Below, piece by piece: positions 14,656 through 23,464 of a stretch of 54,121 bases of DNA. Within the stretch, counting starts at the first letter, position 1. Each line of letters begins with the position of its first letter. Made by a program: the position numbers and the translations under genes. The notes beneath the pieces are model-generated. The model had not been told where the DNA came from. It worked only from the letters and a program-made list of their open reading frames with translations, and did no database searches. The DNA comes from JACJXF01 sp964349045 (GTDB taxonomy: Bacteria; Bacteroidota; Bacteroidia; Bacteroidales; GCA-2748055), in NCBI GenBank assembly GCA_964349045.1, contig CAYGFI010000013.1:1-54121 (forward strand), read 5' to 3'.

Positions 14656-16013
14656 TTCATTTTGCAGTTATTACAACGGGTAAGTTCTCCCCGTAAGCGT
14701 TTATCAACCAGTTCAATAACCCTTTCCCTGAGACCTTCAAGCTTAATCTCAGATAAAACTGCATGGGCAAAGGCATACATTAGCATGTGCATACTTTCTT
14801 TATAGGGAATTCCACGGGAACGTAGGTAAAAAAGAGCATCGGTATCGAGCTGGCCAACCGTAGCTCCGTGACTGCACTTCACATCATCGGCATAAATCTC
14901 GAGCTGAGGCCGTGTATTCATTTTGGCCGTGTCGGTCAAAAGGATGTTATTGTTTCGCTGGTAAGCCTGAGTGTGTTGTGCGTCTTTCCAAACGTGAATT
15001 TTTCCGTTAAAGGCGCCGGTCGAATTTTCGTCGAGTATCCCTTTGTAAAGCTGGTTACTGGTGCAGTTTGGGACGAGATGGTTTACATAGGTGTAATTAT
15101 CAACATGTTGGGAGTCATCTGCCAGATAAAGGCCAAAAGACTTGTTGTCCGAACCTTCACCGGCAAGATTTACATAAACATTATTGCGAACTTTACCCCC
15201 ATGTAAGGTTATGTAGTTGGAGCTAACATGTGAGTTTTGCATCTGATGTGCATATGCATTGGTAAGCTGTATAGCCTTGTTGTGTTCATTCTGAACCCTA
15301 GTCAGATCAAGGTTTGAACCGGGTCCGGTATACATCTCCGTTACAGAATTAGTCAGGAATTCATGATTGGATAGAGTATGATCGCAGATCAGAATCTGAG
15401 CTCCGGAATTTTCTTCCAGGATAAACAGGTTGCGATGATGAACCATTTGTGCTTCATTGGAAAGAAGCAGATGAATGATCTGGAATGGTTTATCGCAAAC
15501 TGTATTTTCCGGAATATGGATAAAAACTCCGTCCATAGCAAAGGCAGTATTCAAAGCTGTTACCCCATCATCGGTATAGCAGGCATATTGTGCATAATGT
15601 TTGTCAAAAAGTTCAGGGAATCGTATGCCTGCTGCACGGAGACTGCCATAAACCACGCCGTTATCGAGGATGGTAATTTCTTCCTGTGGACTATAATAAT
15701 ATCCATTGAGCACTAAGATAACACGGGTGTCAAGTTCAGGAATGTCGCATTGAAAAAGTTCCGCGATTTCAAATTCTATTTTTTTCGGGCTGAAATTAGC
15801 TTGCAACTCTTTACTGAAATATTCTTTTACAGGTGTGTATTTGTACTTTTCATCCTTTTTCTCTGGCAATCCTGTCAGTATAAAACTTTCCAAAGCTTTA
15901 TGCCGGATTGAATTCACATATTCCGAAGAGCCCGAAAATATTTCCTTCCGGTTTTCTTCGTAAAGCCTGGTGAATATTTCTTTAGTATCTGTTGGTTTTA
16001 CATCCACATTCAT
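14646..16013 (-). CDS. sufD: Fe-S assembly scaffold subunit SufD
   Basis: Member of the SufBCD scaffold that assembles Fe-S clusters; SufD is needed for iron acquisition and pairs with SufB. It has 455 residues. The C-terminal beta-helix core is clear: 'NVYVNLAGEGSD', 'YKGILDENSTGAFNGKIHV' and 'LEIYADDVKCSHGATVGQLD', the last holding the conserved Cys/His region. 'YLRSRGIPYKES' and a terminal 'CNNCKMKC' follow. The N-terminal part is divergent, as usual for SufD. It is 19 bases downstream of sufC and overlaps sufS. Confidence 0.94.
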   Translation of the reverse strand: MNVDVKPTDTKEIFTRLYEENRKEIFSGSSEYVNSIRHKALESFILTGLPEKKDEKYKYTPVKEYFSKELQANFSPKKIEFEIAELFQCDIPELDTRVILVLNGYYYSPQEEITILDNGVVYGSLRAAGIRFPELFDKHYAQYACYTDDGVTALNTAFAMDGVFIHIPENTVCDKPFQIIHLLLSNEAQMVHHRNLFILEENSGAQILICDHTLSNHEFLTNSVTEMYTGPGSNLDLTRVQNEHNKAIQLTNAYAHQMQNSHVSSNYITLHGGKVRNNVYVNLAGEGSDNKSFGLYLADDSQHVDNYTYVNHLVPNCTSNQLYKGILDENSTGAFNGKIHVWKDAQHTQAYQRNNNILLTDTAKMNTRPQLEIYADDVKCSHGATVGQLDTDALFYLRSRGIPYKESMHMLMYAFAHAVLSEIKLEGLRERVIELVDKRLRGELTRCNNCKMKCQ

Positions 16014-16032
16014 CTCGGAGTCTCTATAGTTT

Positions 16033-16785
16033 TCAGGATATTACTTCATCTTTGATCCAGTCATAACCTTTTTCTTCAAGTTCATAGGCAAGGGTTTTGT
16101 CGCCCGATTTCACAATTCTGCCCTGGTAAAGGACATGCACATAATCCGGAATAATAAAATCCAGAAGTCGCTGGTAATGGGTTATCACAATAGTTGCATT
16201 ACCGGAGTTGTGAAGCTTATTTACCCCGTTGGCAACGATACGGAGGGCGTCGATATCCAAACCTGAATCAGTTTCATCAAGAATTGCCAGTTTCGGCTCC
16301 AGTATGGCCATCTGGAAAATCTCGTTTTTCTTTTTTTCTCCCCCGGAAAAACCTTCATTCACGGACCTGTTAGTAAGATTGGAATCAATTTCCACGACTT
16401 CTTTTTTTTCACGCATCAGTTTAAGAAAATCACTCGACGACAAGGGTTCAAGTTTCAGGTATTTTCGTTTCTCATTTACAGCCGCACGCATGAAATTCAC
16501 CATGCTTACACCGGGAATTTCAACCGGGTATTGAAATCCGAGGAAAAGTCCGGCGCGCGCCCGGTCCTCAGGTTCCATTTCCAGGAGGTTTACACCGAGG
16601 TAGGTAATGCTTCCCCCTGTGACATTAACATAATCGCGACCAGCAAGAGCAGATGCCAGAGTGCTTTTCCCGGAACCGTTAGGGCCCATGATGGCATGAA
16701 TTTCTCCCGGTTTTACTTCGAGGTTGATTCCTTTCAGAATCTCTTTATCTTCGATGGATACTTTTAAATTCCTGATTGAGAGCAT
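16033..16785 (-). CDS. sufC: Fe-S assembly ATPase SufC
   Basis: ABC-type ATPase of 250 residues that drives conformational change in the SufBCD scaffold. Walker A 'GPNGSGKST' is at 34-42, the signature 'FSGGEKKKNEIFQM' is the SufC-specific form, and Walker B 'LAILDETDSGLDIDAL' and the switch histidine in 'VITHYQRLLD' are intact. No transmembrane segment is present, as expected for a cytosolic ABC protein. It lies between sufB and sufD; the 49-base gap to sufB contains a short TTTAGAA repeat. Confidence 0.96.
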   Translation of the reverse strand: MLSIRNLKVSIEDKEILKGINLEVKPGEIHAIMGPNGSGKSTLASALAGRDYVNVTGGSITYLGVNLLEMEPEDRARAGLFLGFQYPVEIPGVSMVNFMRAAVNEKRKYLKLEPLSSSDFLKLMREKKEVVEIDSNLTNRSVNEGFSGGEKKKNEIFQMAILEPKLAILDETDSGLDIDALRIVANGVNKLHNSGNATIVITHYQRLLDFIIPDYVHVLYQGRIVKSGDKTLAYELEEKGYDWIKDEVIS

Positions 16786-16790
16786 TTTTT

Positions 16791-16809
16791 AATTTAGAAT
16801 TTAGAATTA
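16791..16809. repeat. AATTTAGAA simple repeat (sufB-sufC gap)
   Basis: Two tandem copies of AATTTAGA, the same unit as at 43304-43330. A small simple repeat in the gap between two co-oriented operon genes. Confidence 0.5.
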
Positions 16810-16834
16810 TGTTTTTCCTGAGCCCACCTTCAAA

Positions 16835-18280
16835 TTAGCCTACACTTCCCTCCAATGTAATCGCAAGCAACTTCTGAGCTTCAACAGCAAATTCCATGGG
16901 CAGTTTATTGAGAACTTCCTTTGCATATCCGTTAACAATAAGACTTATAGCGGTTTCCGTATCAATACCCCGCTGGTTACAATAGAAAATCTGGTCTTCA
17001 CCTATTTTTGATGTAGTAGCTTCGTGCTCAACTATGGCTGTTTTATTATCAACTTCAATATAGGGCCAGGTATGAGCCCCGCATTTATCTCCGAGAAGAA
17101 GTGAATCGCATTGCGAATAATTACGCGCATTTTCAGCATTTTTCAACACTTTCACCAATCCCCTGTAAGAATTTTGGCTCAGGCCTGCTGAAATACCTTT
17201 CGAGATAATTGTGCTTTTGGTATTTTTCCCGATATGGATCATTTTAGTTCCGGTATCGGCCTGCTGATGATTATTGGTCACTGCCACGGAATAGAATTCC
17301 GCAACTGAGTTATTACCGCGTAGAATACAACTTGGGTATTTCCAGGTTATCGCTGAACCAGTCTCTACCTGGGTCCATGATATTTTTGAAAAATCTCCCT
17401 TGCATATTCCCCGCTTGGTAACGAAATTATATATGCCTCCCAGTCCGTTTTTATCGCCGGGGTACCAGTTTTGAACGGTGGAATATTTTACCTGGGAATG
17501 ATCCATTGCTACTATTTCCACAATGGCAGCGTGTAACTGGTTCTCATCTCTCCGGGGAGCAGTACAACCTTCGAGGTAACTGACATAACTACCTTCTTCA
17601 GCTACGATCAGGGTTCTTTCAAATTGCCCTGTGTTGGCTGCATTTATGCGAAAATAAGTGGAGAGCTCCATAGGACAGCGAACTCCTTTGGGAATGTAAC
17701 AGAATGAACCGTCGCTGAAAACTGCTGAGTTCAGAGCTGCAAAATAATTATCAGTGTAGGGTACAACAGATCCCATGTATTTCTTAACAAGATCAGGGTG
17801 ATTCTGAACTGCCTCGCTGAATGAACAGAAGATAATTCCCTTTTCGGCAAGAGTTTCCTTAAATGTCGTCTTTACGGAAACACTGTCCATTACAGCATCA
17901 ACGGCAACCCCGGCAAGGGCTTTTTGCTCTTCAAGAGGGATCCCCAGTTTATTGAATGTATCAAGTAACTCAGGATCAACTTCATCCAGGCTGTTGAGTT
18001 TTGCTGATTGTTTTGGGGCGGAATAGTAAATGATATCCTGGTAATTGATTTCAGGGAGCTTCAGATGGGCCCATTTTGGCATAGTCATCTTCTGCCAGTG
18101 ACGGAATGCTTTCAGTCGAAATTCAAGCATCCATTGCGGTTCGTTTTTCTTACCCGAGATAAGGGCAACTACTGCCTCACTCAGACCTTTTGGAATGGAT
18201 TCTGCCTCGATATCGGTAACAAATCCATATTTATAATCGCTCTGTGTGAGTTCGTCAAGTATCTTTGTATTTTCACTCAT
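16835..18280 (-). CDS. sufB: Fe-S assembly scaffold subunit SufB
   Basis: Main scaffold subunit on which the Fe-S cluster is built. It has 481 residues. Conserved blocks include 'GSVVPYTDNYFAALNSAVFSDGSF', 'SYLEGCTAPRRDENQLHAA' (conserved cysteine), 'KRGICKGDFSKISWTQVETGSAITWKYPS' and 'HEATTSKIGEDQIFYCNQRGID' near the C-terminus. The length is normal. It is the first gene of the minus-strand sufBCDS operon, with a -7-like box about 68 bases upstream. Confidence 0.97.
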   Translation of the reverse strand: MSENTKILDELTQSDYKYGFVTDIEAESIPKGLSEAVVALISGKKNEPQWMLEFRLKAFRHWQKMTMPKWAHLKLPEINYQDIIYYSAPKQSAKLNSLDEVDPELLDTFNKLGIPLEEQKALAGVAVDAVMDSVSVKTTFKETLAEKGIIFCSFSEAVQNHPDLVKKYMGSVVPYTDNYFAALNSAVFSDGSFCYIPKGVRCPMELSTYFRINAANTGQFERTLIVAEEGSYVSYLEGCTAPRRDENQLHAAIVEIVAMDHSQVKYSTVQNWYPGDKNGLGGIYNFVTKRGICKGDFSKISWTQVETGSAITWKYPSCILRGNNSVAEFYSVAVTNNHQQADTGTKMIHIGKNTKSTIISKGISAGLSQNSYRGLVKVLKNAENARNYSQCDSLLLGDKCGAHTWPYIEVDNKTAIVEHEATTSKIGEDQIFYCNQRGIDTETAISLIVNGYAKEVLNKLPMEFAVEAQKLLAITLEGSVG

Positions 18281-18347
18281 TGCTGTTTTCCTTTCAATAA
18301 ATTTCCACCGCGATCAGCCTTTATTTAGATTAATTATAAATAGAGTG

Positions 18348-18355
18348 CAAATATA
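18348..18355 (-). promoter_or_regulatory. Putative -7 box of the sufBCDS operon
   Basis: TATATTTG on the minus strand fits TAnnTTTG, 67 bases before the sufB ATG. No matching -33 box was found. No IscR/SufR-like operator was recognised. Confidence 0.4.
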
Positions 18356-18887
18356 CGAATTATTTCAGATTATGGGCAGAGAAATGCAGGCATTTAACAA
18401 TAATGTATCAGGTGGAAAGATGTATGTAAATAAAATTCAGTACGAAAGGATATATAAGTTTCATCTTTTGGAATATGTTTTCCAGAGGGCTTTAATTTAT
18501 GGCGTTGTGATTTACACTATTAAATCTGGAACAAGCATTGAAATATCAAATGCATTATAATGTCTGAAACTATTATTGATTGTTAATGAAGAAGTTAAAG
18601 AAAAATTTTGACAGTGGCCAAAAGTTAATTCTCCTTTTGGTTTATGTAGCATCTGTGTTATTATCTTCAAAAAATATTTTGATTTTTCAGGTAACAATTT
18701 CGACTTCATCCGGATTAAACTATTATATTTATTAAGGGAATTAAAGGGAATTTGATAAGGGTATAAATTAGTTCTTCTTTGACTGATAAACGTAAAGATT
18801 TAATAATATAATGAAAATATTCAATTCAAGCGCGATATTGAAAAAAGAGACTTTTTAAGGATCGACTATTTATTCCCTGCATTATCC

Positions 18888-18895
18888 TAATTTTG
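18888..18895 (+). promoter_or_regulatory. Putative -7 box of thiL
   Basis: TAATTTTG fits TAnnTTTG and ends 18 bases before the thiL ATG, implying a very short leader. The -33 element is weak. Confidence 0.45.
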
Positions 18896-18913
18896 TACCC
18901 CAGATAAAATCAC

Positions 18914-19957
18914 ATGGAACAAAAAAAACCAACCCTTCTTTCCGAAATCGGAGAGTTTGGATTAATTGACAGGCTCACATCCAACCGTAAACTTGTGCAT
19001 TCATCGAGTCTGAAGGCTGTAGGCGATGATGCGGCAGTTATTGATGCAGGTAATCATTGCATACTCATTACAACCGATCTTCTGGTTGAAGGAATTCATT
19101 TCAACCTGGTTTACACTCCCCTCAAATACCTTGGATATAAAGCGGTTGCGGTTAATCTTTCGGATATATACGCGATGAATGGCGAGCCGCGTCAAATCAC
19201 AGTTTCCATTGCAGTATCGGGAAAGTTTTCCCTTGAAGCCCTGGAAGAATTGTATTCAGGGATCTATATGGCTTGTGATAAATATAAAGTTGATCTTATC
19301 GGGGGAGATACTTCGTCGTCGCTTACAGGTTTAACTATAAGCATAACGGCAATCGGTGTGGCAAAGAAAGAGGAAATTGTTTACAGGGGAGGTGCACAGA
19401 CAAACGATCTTATTTGTGTAAGCGGAGATCTGGGCGCTGCTTATGCCGGCTTACAACTTCTGGAAAGAGAAAAGACAATATATGAAAAAAATCCCCAGCT
19501 TCAGCCTGATCTGGAGGGTCATGATTATATTGTCGGAAGGCAGCTAAAACCTGAACCACGTGAAGATATCATCAGGTTGCTAAAGGAAAATGGAATTTTT
19601 CCCACATCAATGATTGATATCTCAGATGGATTATCATCCGATATATTGCACATCTGTAAAAATTCAGATAAAGGTTGCCGGATATACCAGGATAAGATTC
19701 CGGTTGATCACACAACTGCACTGATGGCGGAAGAATTTAACATAGAGCCTCTGATCTTCGCCCTGCATGGGGGAGAGGACTATGAGCTCCTGTTTACCGT
19801 TCCTCTTAAAGACTTTGATAAAGTCAGGAACATGAAAGAAATTCATATCATCGGAAAAATCATGGAAAAAGATGAACTTGCACTCATGGTTACTCCTGAG
19901 GGGAATACCGTTCAACTCAGGGCTCAGGGTTGGGACGGACTTGCAGAAAGACAGTAG
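18914..19957 (+). CDS. thiL: Thiamine-monophosphate kinase
   Basis: ATP-dependent enzyme that phosphorylates thiamine monophosphate to the cofactor thiamine diphosphate. It has 347 residues. 'GEFGLIDRL' at the N-terminus, 'VGDDAAVID' and 'TTDLLVEGIHFNL' supply the metal-binding aspartates. 'VNLSDIYAMNG', 'GGDTSSS', 'DISDGLSSDI' and 'HGGEDYELLF' are the remaining ThiL/PurM-fold signatures. It stands alone, facing lpxA with only five bases between the stops. No TPP riboswitch was recognised in the short leader. Confidence 0.95.
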   Translation: MEQKKPTLLSEIGEFGLIDRLTSNRKLVHSSSLKAVGDDAAVIDAGNHCILITTDLLVEGIHFNLVYTPLKYLGYKAVAVNLSDIYAMNGEPRQITVSIAVSGKFSLEALEELYSGIYMACDKYKVDLIGGDTSSSLTGLTISITAIGVAKKEEIVYRGGAQTNDLICVSGDLGAAYAGLQLLEREKTIYEKNPQLQPDLEGHDYIVGRQLKPEPREDIIRLLKENGIFPTSMIDISDGLSSDILHICKNSDKGCRIYQDKIPVDHTTALMAEEFNIEPLIFALHGGEDYELLFTVPLKDFDKVRNMKEIHIIGKIMEKDELALMVTPEGNTVQLRAQGWDGLAERQ

Positions 19958-19962
19958 GCAGA

Positions 19963-20763
19963 TTATTCTTCACCACTCTCGCGTGTGTCGAGAATGCTGC
20001 GGATAATCCCTCTTTTAGATCCCCTGACGAAATTTACAATCACATCTCTTTCATGGGAGGCGGTAATGTTGCCTTCTATAAATTCAAGCGCCTGGGAAAC
20101 ATTCATCCCTTTCTGATAGATGGTACGGTATATATCCAGAATCTGGTTAATAGTTTCATTCGAAAACCCACGCCTTCTGAGTCCAACAGAGTTTACTCCT
20201 GTATAAGCCAAAGGATCTCTGCCCGCCATACAATAAGGCGGAACATCTTTTGTAACCTTGCTGCCACCCTGTATCATTACATGTGTCCCAATACGGCAAA
20301 ACTGATGAACAAGGCTTCCCGGGCTTAGAATAGCAAAATCGTCCATTTCAACCTCACCGGCTAGTCCGGCGTAACTTCCTACAATGCAACCATTTCCGAT
20401 GATTGTATCGTGAGCAACATGTCCATATGACATGATCAGACAATTACTGCCAATAACAGTTTTTTCTTTGGTTTTGGTGCCTCTGTTAATCGTTGCAAAC
20501 TCGCGAATGGAAGTATTATCACCAATTATAGCAGTGGTATATTCGCCATCGAATTTTTTATCCTGAGGTGTTCCTGAGATGACGGCTCCGGGATGAATCT
20601 GGCAGTTTTTCCCGATTCGGGTTCCGTTCATGAGCACCGCGTTAGGACCGATCCAGGATCCATCTCCAATAATAACATCCTCCTGAATGGTTACAAAAGA
20701 TTCAATGGTAACATTCTCACCAATTTTGGCATCAGGATGAACAGATGAAAGTGGATGATTCAT
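19963..20763 (-). CDS. lpxA: UDP-N-acetylglucosamine acyltransferase
   Basis: First enzyme of lipid A synthesis: moves a hydroxyacyl chain from acyl carrier protein to the 3-OH of UDP-GlcNAc. It has 266 residues. The N-terminal left-handed beta-helix of hexapeptide repeats is visible ('IGENVTIESFVTIQEDVIIG', 'IGDNTSIREFATINRGT'). The catalytic histidine lies in 'SYGHVAHDTIIGNGC', and the helical tail has 'VGLRRRGFSNETI'. Its start codon is directly next to the lpxC-fabZ stop, so it is translated with that gene. Confidence 0.96.
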   Translation of the reverse strand: MNHPLSSVHPDAKIGENVTIESFVTIQEDVIIGDGSWIGPNAVLMNGTRIGKNCQIHPGAVISGTPQDKKFDGEYTTAIIGDNTSIREFATINRGTKTKEKTVIGSNCLIMSYGHVAHDTIIGNGCIVGSYAGLAGEVEMDDFAILSPGSLVHQFCRIGTHVMIQGGSKVTKDVPPYCMAGRDPLAYTGVNSVGLRRRGFSNETINQILDIYRTIYQKGMNVSQALEFIEGNITASHERDVIVNFVRGSKRGIIRSILDTRESGEE

Positions 20764-22158
20764 TTATTTTACTTTTGAAATCTGTGCCATTAATTCTCCT
20801 TCAATTACCAGTTGATCTCCCACGTAACCTTCACCAAACATCAGTGCAATCCCTCTTCTGATGGGCTCAAGCAGTGTCATTTTGAGTATCAGGGTATCTC
20901 CCGGGACAATTTTTCTCTTAAACCGTACTTTATCGATTTTCAGGAAAAAAGTAAGATAGCTTTCCGGGTCTGGAACGGTATTCAGCACGAGGACTCCACC
21001 TACCTGTGCCATGGCTTCAACCTGCAGAACACCCGGCATAATTGGTTCTCCTGGAAAATGGCCCACGAAAAACGGTTCATTCATGGTAACATTTTTTATC
21101 CCGATAACGGTTTTTTCATCTCTGAAAATAATTTTATCTACCAGCAAAAAGGGTGAGCGATGGGGTAATATTTTCTGGATTCCCACAACGTCGACAACGG
21201 GTTCTTCATTAGGATTATACTTTGGAATATTTTTCTTGGCTTTTTCCTTTTTAGCCATTTGTCGCAATAGACGGGCAAATTCAGTATTTGCATGATGGCC
21301 CGGCCGGGTGGCGATTATTTTACCTTTAAACGGCATTCCAATAAGGGAAAGGTCACCGATCAGATCAAGTAACTTATGACGTGCCGGTTCATTAGGGAAA
21401 TGCAGTTCCAGGTTGTTCAGTACGCCCTCGGGCTTAACCTCCATGGTGGGCTTGTTGAATAATTTGGCAAGACGATCCAGTTCCTCCTGTGATACCTGGC
21501 GATCCATAATTACGATCGCGTTGTCAAGATTCCCTCCCTTGATAAGATTATGCTTTGCTAAAAGCTCAAGTTCATGAAGAAAAACAAAAGTCCGGGAGGG
21601 TGCGATTTCTGTTTTGAATTTCTTCAGATCATCGAGGGTGGCGTATTGATTGCCAAGAACTTTTGAATTATAGTCTATCAGAACGTTTATTGAAAGTTCT
21701 GAGTCGGGATAAGCAATGATGTGAATACCTTTTGTTTCATCATAATATTCCATTCTCTCACTGGGAGTGAAATATATTTTATCTGTATCCAATTCTTCAA
21801 TGCCCGCACTTTCGAGAGCTTCAACATAAATTCGTGAACTACCATCAAGAATGGGCGCTTCAGGACCATTAAGCTGAATCAGGAGGTTATCGAGTTCCAT
21901 ACCGACGCAGGCAGCGAGACAATGCTCGATGGTCATAACTTTTCCTCCATTTTCTTCGAGAGTTGTTCCGCGGGATGTTTCTGTTACATTCTCAGCAAGA
22001 GCCCTGATATGTGGCTGATTTGGAAGGTCGCTTCTTTGAAAAACGAAGCCATGTCCGGCCGGAGCCGGATTAAATGTGAGTTCAACATCTATTCCGGTGT
22101 GTAAACCTTTTCCTTTTACGCTGACCGCTTTCCGGATAGTTTTCTGTTTATCTGCCAT
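20764..22158 (-). CDS. lpxC-fabZ: Fused UDP-3-O-acyl-GlcNAc deacetylase / beta-hydroxyacyl-ACP dehydratase
   Basis: Bifunctional protein of 464 residues, a fusion typical of Bacteroidota. Residues 1 to about 300 are LpxC, the zinc deacetylase and committed step of lipid A synthesis: 'TIEHCLAACVGMELDNL' and 'HKLLDLIGDLSLIG' carry the zinc ligands. Residues about 315-464 are FabZ, the hot-dog dehydratase of fatty acid elongation: 'KILPHRSPFLLVDKI' and 'GHFPGEPIMPGVLQVEAMAQ' hold the catalytic His and Glu. The fusion ties lipid A output to supply of hydroxyacyl-ACP. A promoter-like box lies about 20 bases before the start, and lpxA follows without a gap. Confidence 0.97.
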   Translation of the reverse strand: MADKQKTIRKAVSVKGKGLHTGIDVELTFNPAPAGHGFVFQRSDLPNQPHIRALAENVTETSRGTTLEENGGKVMTIEHCLAACVGMELDNLLIQLNGPEAPILDGSSRIYVEALESAGIEELDTDKIYFTPSERMEYYDETKGIHIIAYPDSELSINVLIDYNSKVLGNQYATLDDLKKFKTEIAPSRTFVFLHELELLAKHNLIKGGNLDNAIVIMDRQVSQEELDRLAKLFNKPTMEVKPEGVLNNLELHFPNEPARHKLLDLIGDLSLIGMPFKGKIIATRPGHHANTEFARLLRQMAKKEKAKKNIPKYNPNEEPVVDVVGIQKILPHRSPFLLVDKIIFRDEKTVIGIKNVTMNEPFFVGHFPGEPIMPGVLQVEAMAQVGGVLVLNTVPDPESYLTFFLKIDKVRFKRKIVPGDTLILKMTLLEPIRRGIALMFGEGYVGDQLVIEGELMAQISKVK

Positions 22159-22177
22159 AAATCAGTTTTGGGTAAAT

Positions 22178-22206
22178 CAAAAGTAAGAAACGTCGCAATA
22201 TACAAA
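22178..22206 (-). promoter_or_regulatory. Putative promoter of lpxC-fabZ-lpxA
   Basis: Minus strand: TTTG (22203-22206), 17 bases, TACTTTTG (22178-22185). The -7 box is perfect; the spacing is two bases shorter than the usual 19-21. The lpxC ATG is 20 bases downstream. Confidence 0.45.
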
Positions 22207-22283
22207 AATTCAATGAATCAAAAAGTATTGGTTATAATCACATTCGAGTTTAAAAGCATTTGTAATCAGGCCATTGACAATGA

Positions 22284-23339
22284 TCATGGGTTTCCGGTCG
22301 AACTATTCTTTTCTTTAAGATCTTTTATATCCCTCTCATGTTGCATCACCTGGTATCGTAGTTCGGGGAGTTTATTAAAAATTGCAGTTGATTTCCAGAA
22401 ATCCTTAAAATTGATTGCCGGAGAACCCTGCAGTACCTCGCCATCCTTCAAATCCCGCATAATCCCAGCCTGTCCTCCAATTTTAATATCGTTGCCAATA
22501 TTTAAATGTCCCACGATGGCCACTTGTCCGGAGAACATATTATTTTTACCCACTTTGGTGGAGCCTGCAATACCTGTCTGTGCCGCCATTGCAGTGTTTT
22601 CTCCCACTTCGACATTATGAGCAATCTGTATAAGATTATCCAGTTTAACTCCGGAATGGATTATAGTAGCGCCCATTGTAGCCCTGTCGATGCAACAATT
22701 GCTACCGATCTCCACGTTATCCTCAATGATGACAATTCCAATCTGGGGTATCTTTTTATAGCTTTTATCTGCCTGTGGGGCAAAACCGAATCCATCGGAA
22801 CCAATAACAGTTCCGGAATGGATTATGCAGTTCTTACCGATTATACAACCCTCATAAATCTTCACTCCCGCATAAATAATAGTATTCTCTCCGATCTCAA
22901 CACCTTCGCCAAGGTATACCTGGGGGTATATTTTTGCACTATTCCCGATCCGGGTCTTACTTTCAATAACTGTAAAATCACCGATGTAAACATTTTCACC
23001 AAGTGTGACATTCTCATGGACACTGGCCAGGCTATTAATACCGGTTCTCCGGGGCTTTGACTGCTGGTAAAGTTCAAGGAGTGATGCGAACGAATCATAC
23101 GCATTTTCCACCCTGATAAGAGTTACCGAAACCGGTTTATCTGGTTTAAAATCCTTATTTACCAGCACAATAGAGGCCTTTGTTTCATAAATATATTTTT
23201 CATACTTCGGGTTAGCCAGGAACGACAATGTACCCGGTTTACCTTCCTCAATTTTCGAAATATTTTCAATTTCCACTTCCGGGTTTCCTTCAATTTCTCC
23301 TTTAAGAAAGGAAGCGATCATTTGGGCTTTGAATTTCAT
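22284..23339 (-). CDS. lpxD: UDP-3-O-(3-hydroxyacyl)glucosamine N-acyltransferase
   Basis: Third enzyme of lipid A synthesis: adds the N-linked hydroxyacyl chain. From the ATG at 23337-23339 it has 351 residues, normal length, beginning 'MKFKAQMIASFLKGEIEGN'. The N-terminal substrate domain has 'GTLSFLANPKYEKYI', then the hexapeptide beta-helix, with 'IAHNVEVGENTAMAAQTGIAGS' carrying the catalytic histidine. The C-terminal helix is 'ELRYQVMQHERDIKDLKEK'. The open frame runs on to a TTG at 23468, but that extension crosses a repeat-like hairpin and lacks homology. It lies just upstream of lpxC-fabZ. Confidence 0.94.
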   Translation of the reverse strand: MKFKAQMIASFLKGEIEGNPEVEIENISKIEEGKPGTLSFLANPKYEKYIYETKASIVLVNKDFKPDKPVSVTLIRVENAYDSFASLLELYQQSKPRRTGINSLASVHENVTLGENVYIGDFTVIESKTRIGNSAKIYPQVYLGEGVEIGENTIIYAGVKIYEGCIIGKNCIIHSGTVIGSDGFGFAPQADKSYKKIPQIGIVIIEDNVEIGSNCCIDRATMGATIIHSGVKLDNLIQIAHNVEVGENTAMAAQTGIAGSTKVGKNNMFSGQVAIVGHLNIGNDIKIGGQAGIMRDLKDGEVLQGSPAINFKDFWKSTAIFNKLPELRYQVMQHERDIKDLKEKNSSTGNP

Positions 23340-23434
23340 GTGGCTTAAATATTTATCATTGTCAAAGAGAGCAAAATTATTCATTTCAATAAGATTAAAG
23401 CTCATTTCACACAATAATTTGATGGTTTGCATCA

Positions 23435-23453
23435 CCCTTCCCTTTGGGGAGGG
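23435..23453. terminator. GC-rich hairpin between the HD gene and lpxD
   Basis: CCCTTCCC-TTT-GGGGAGGG forms an 8-base stem with one G-T pair. It sits just after the HD-domain gene stop on the minus strand and before lpxD. No T-tract follows on the minus strand. It resembles the C/G-rich REP-type hairpins often seen between Bacteroidota genes. Confidence 0.45.
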
Positions 23454-23464
23454 CAGGGGTGAGG

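Larger units (their letters stand above)
18281..18913. other. 633-base intergenic region between sufB and thiL
   Basis: AT-rich divergent spacer. It holds -7-like boxes for sufB (18348-18355, minus) and thiL (18888-18895, plus). Between them no gene, tRNA-like sequence or strong hairpin was recognised; open frames of 65-104 codons there have no family resemblance. Confidence 0.6.

Noticed and set aside
18281..18913. tRNA or small RNA gene in the long sufB-thiL spacer
   Set aside because: No cloverleaf-like arms, TPsiC-like sequence or strong terminator hairpin could be found by eye.
18914..18940. TPP riboswitch controlling thiL
   Set aside because: The leader is only about 12-20 bases by the -7 box, and no THI-box-like sequence was recognised upstream.
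22506..23060. Plus-strand open frame of 184 codons inside lpxD
   Set aside because: Antisense to the hexapeptide repeats of lpxD, whose codon periodicity keeps the opposite frame open.
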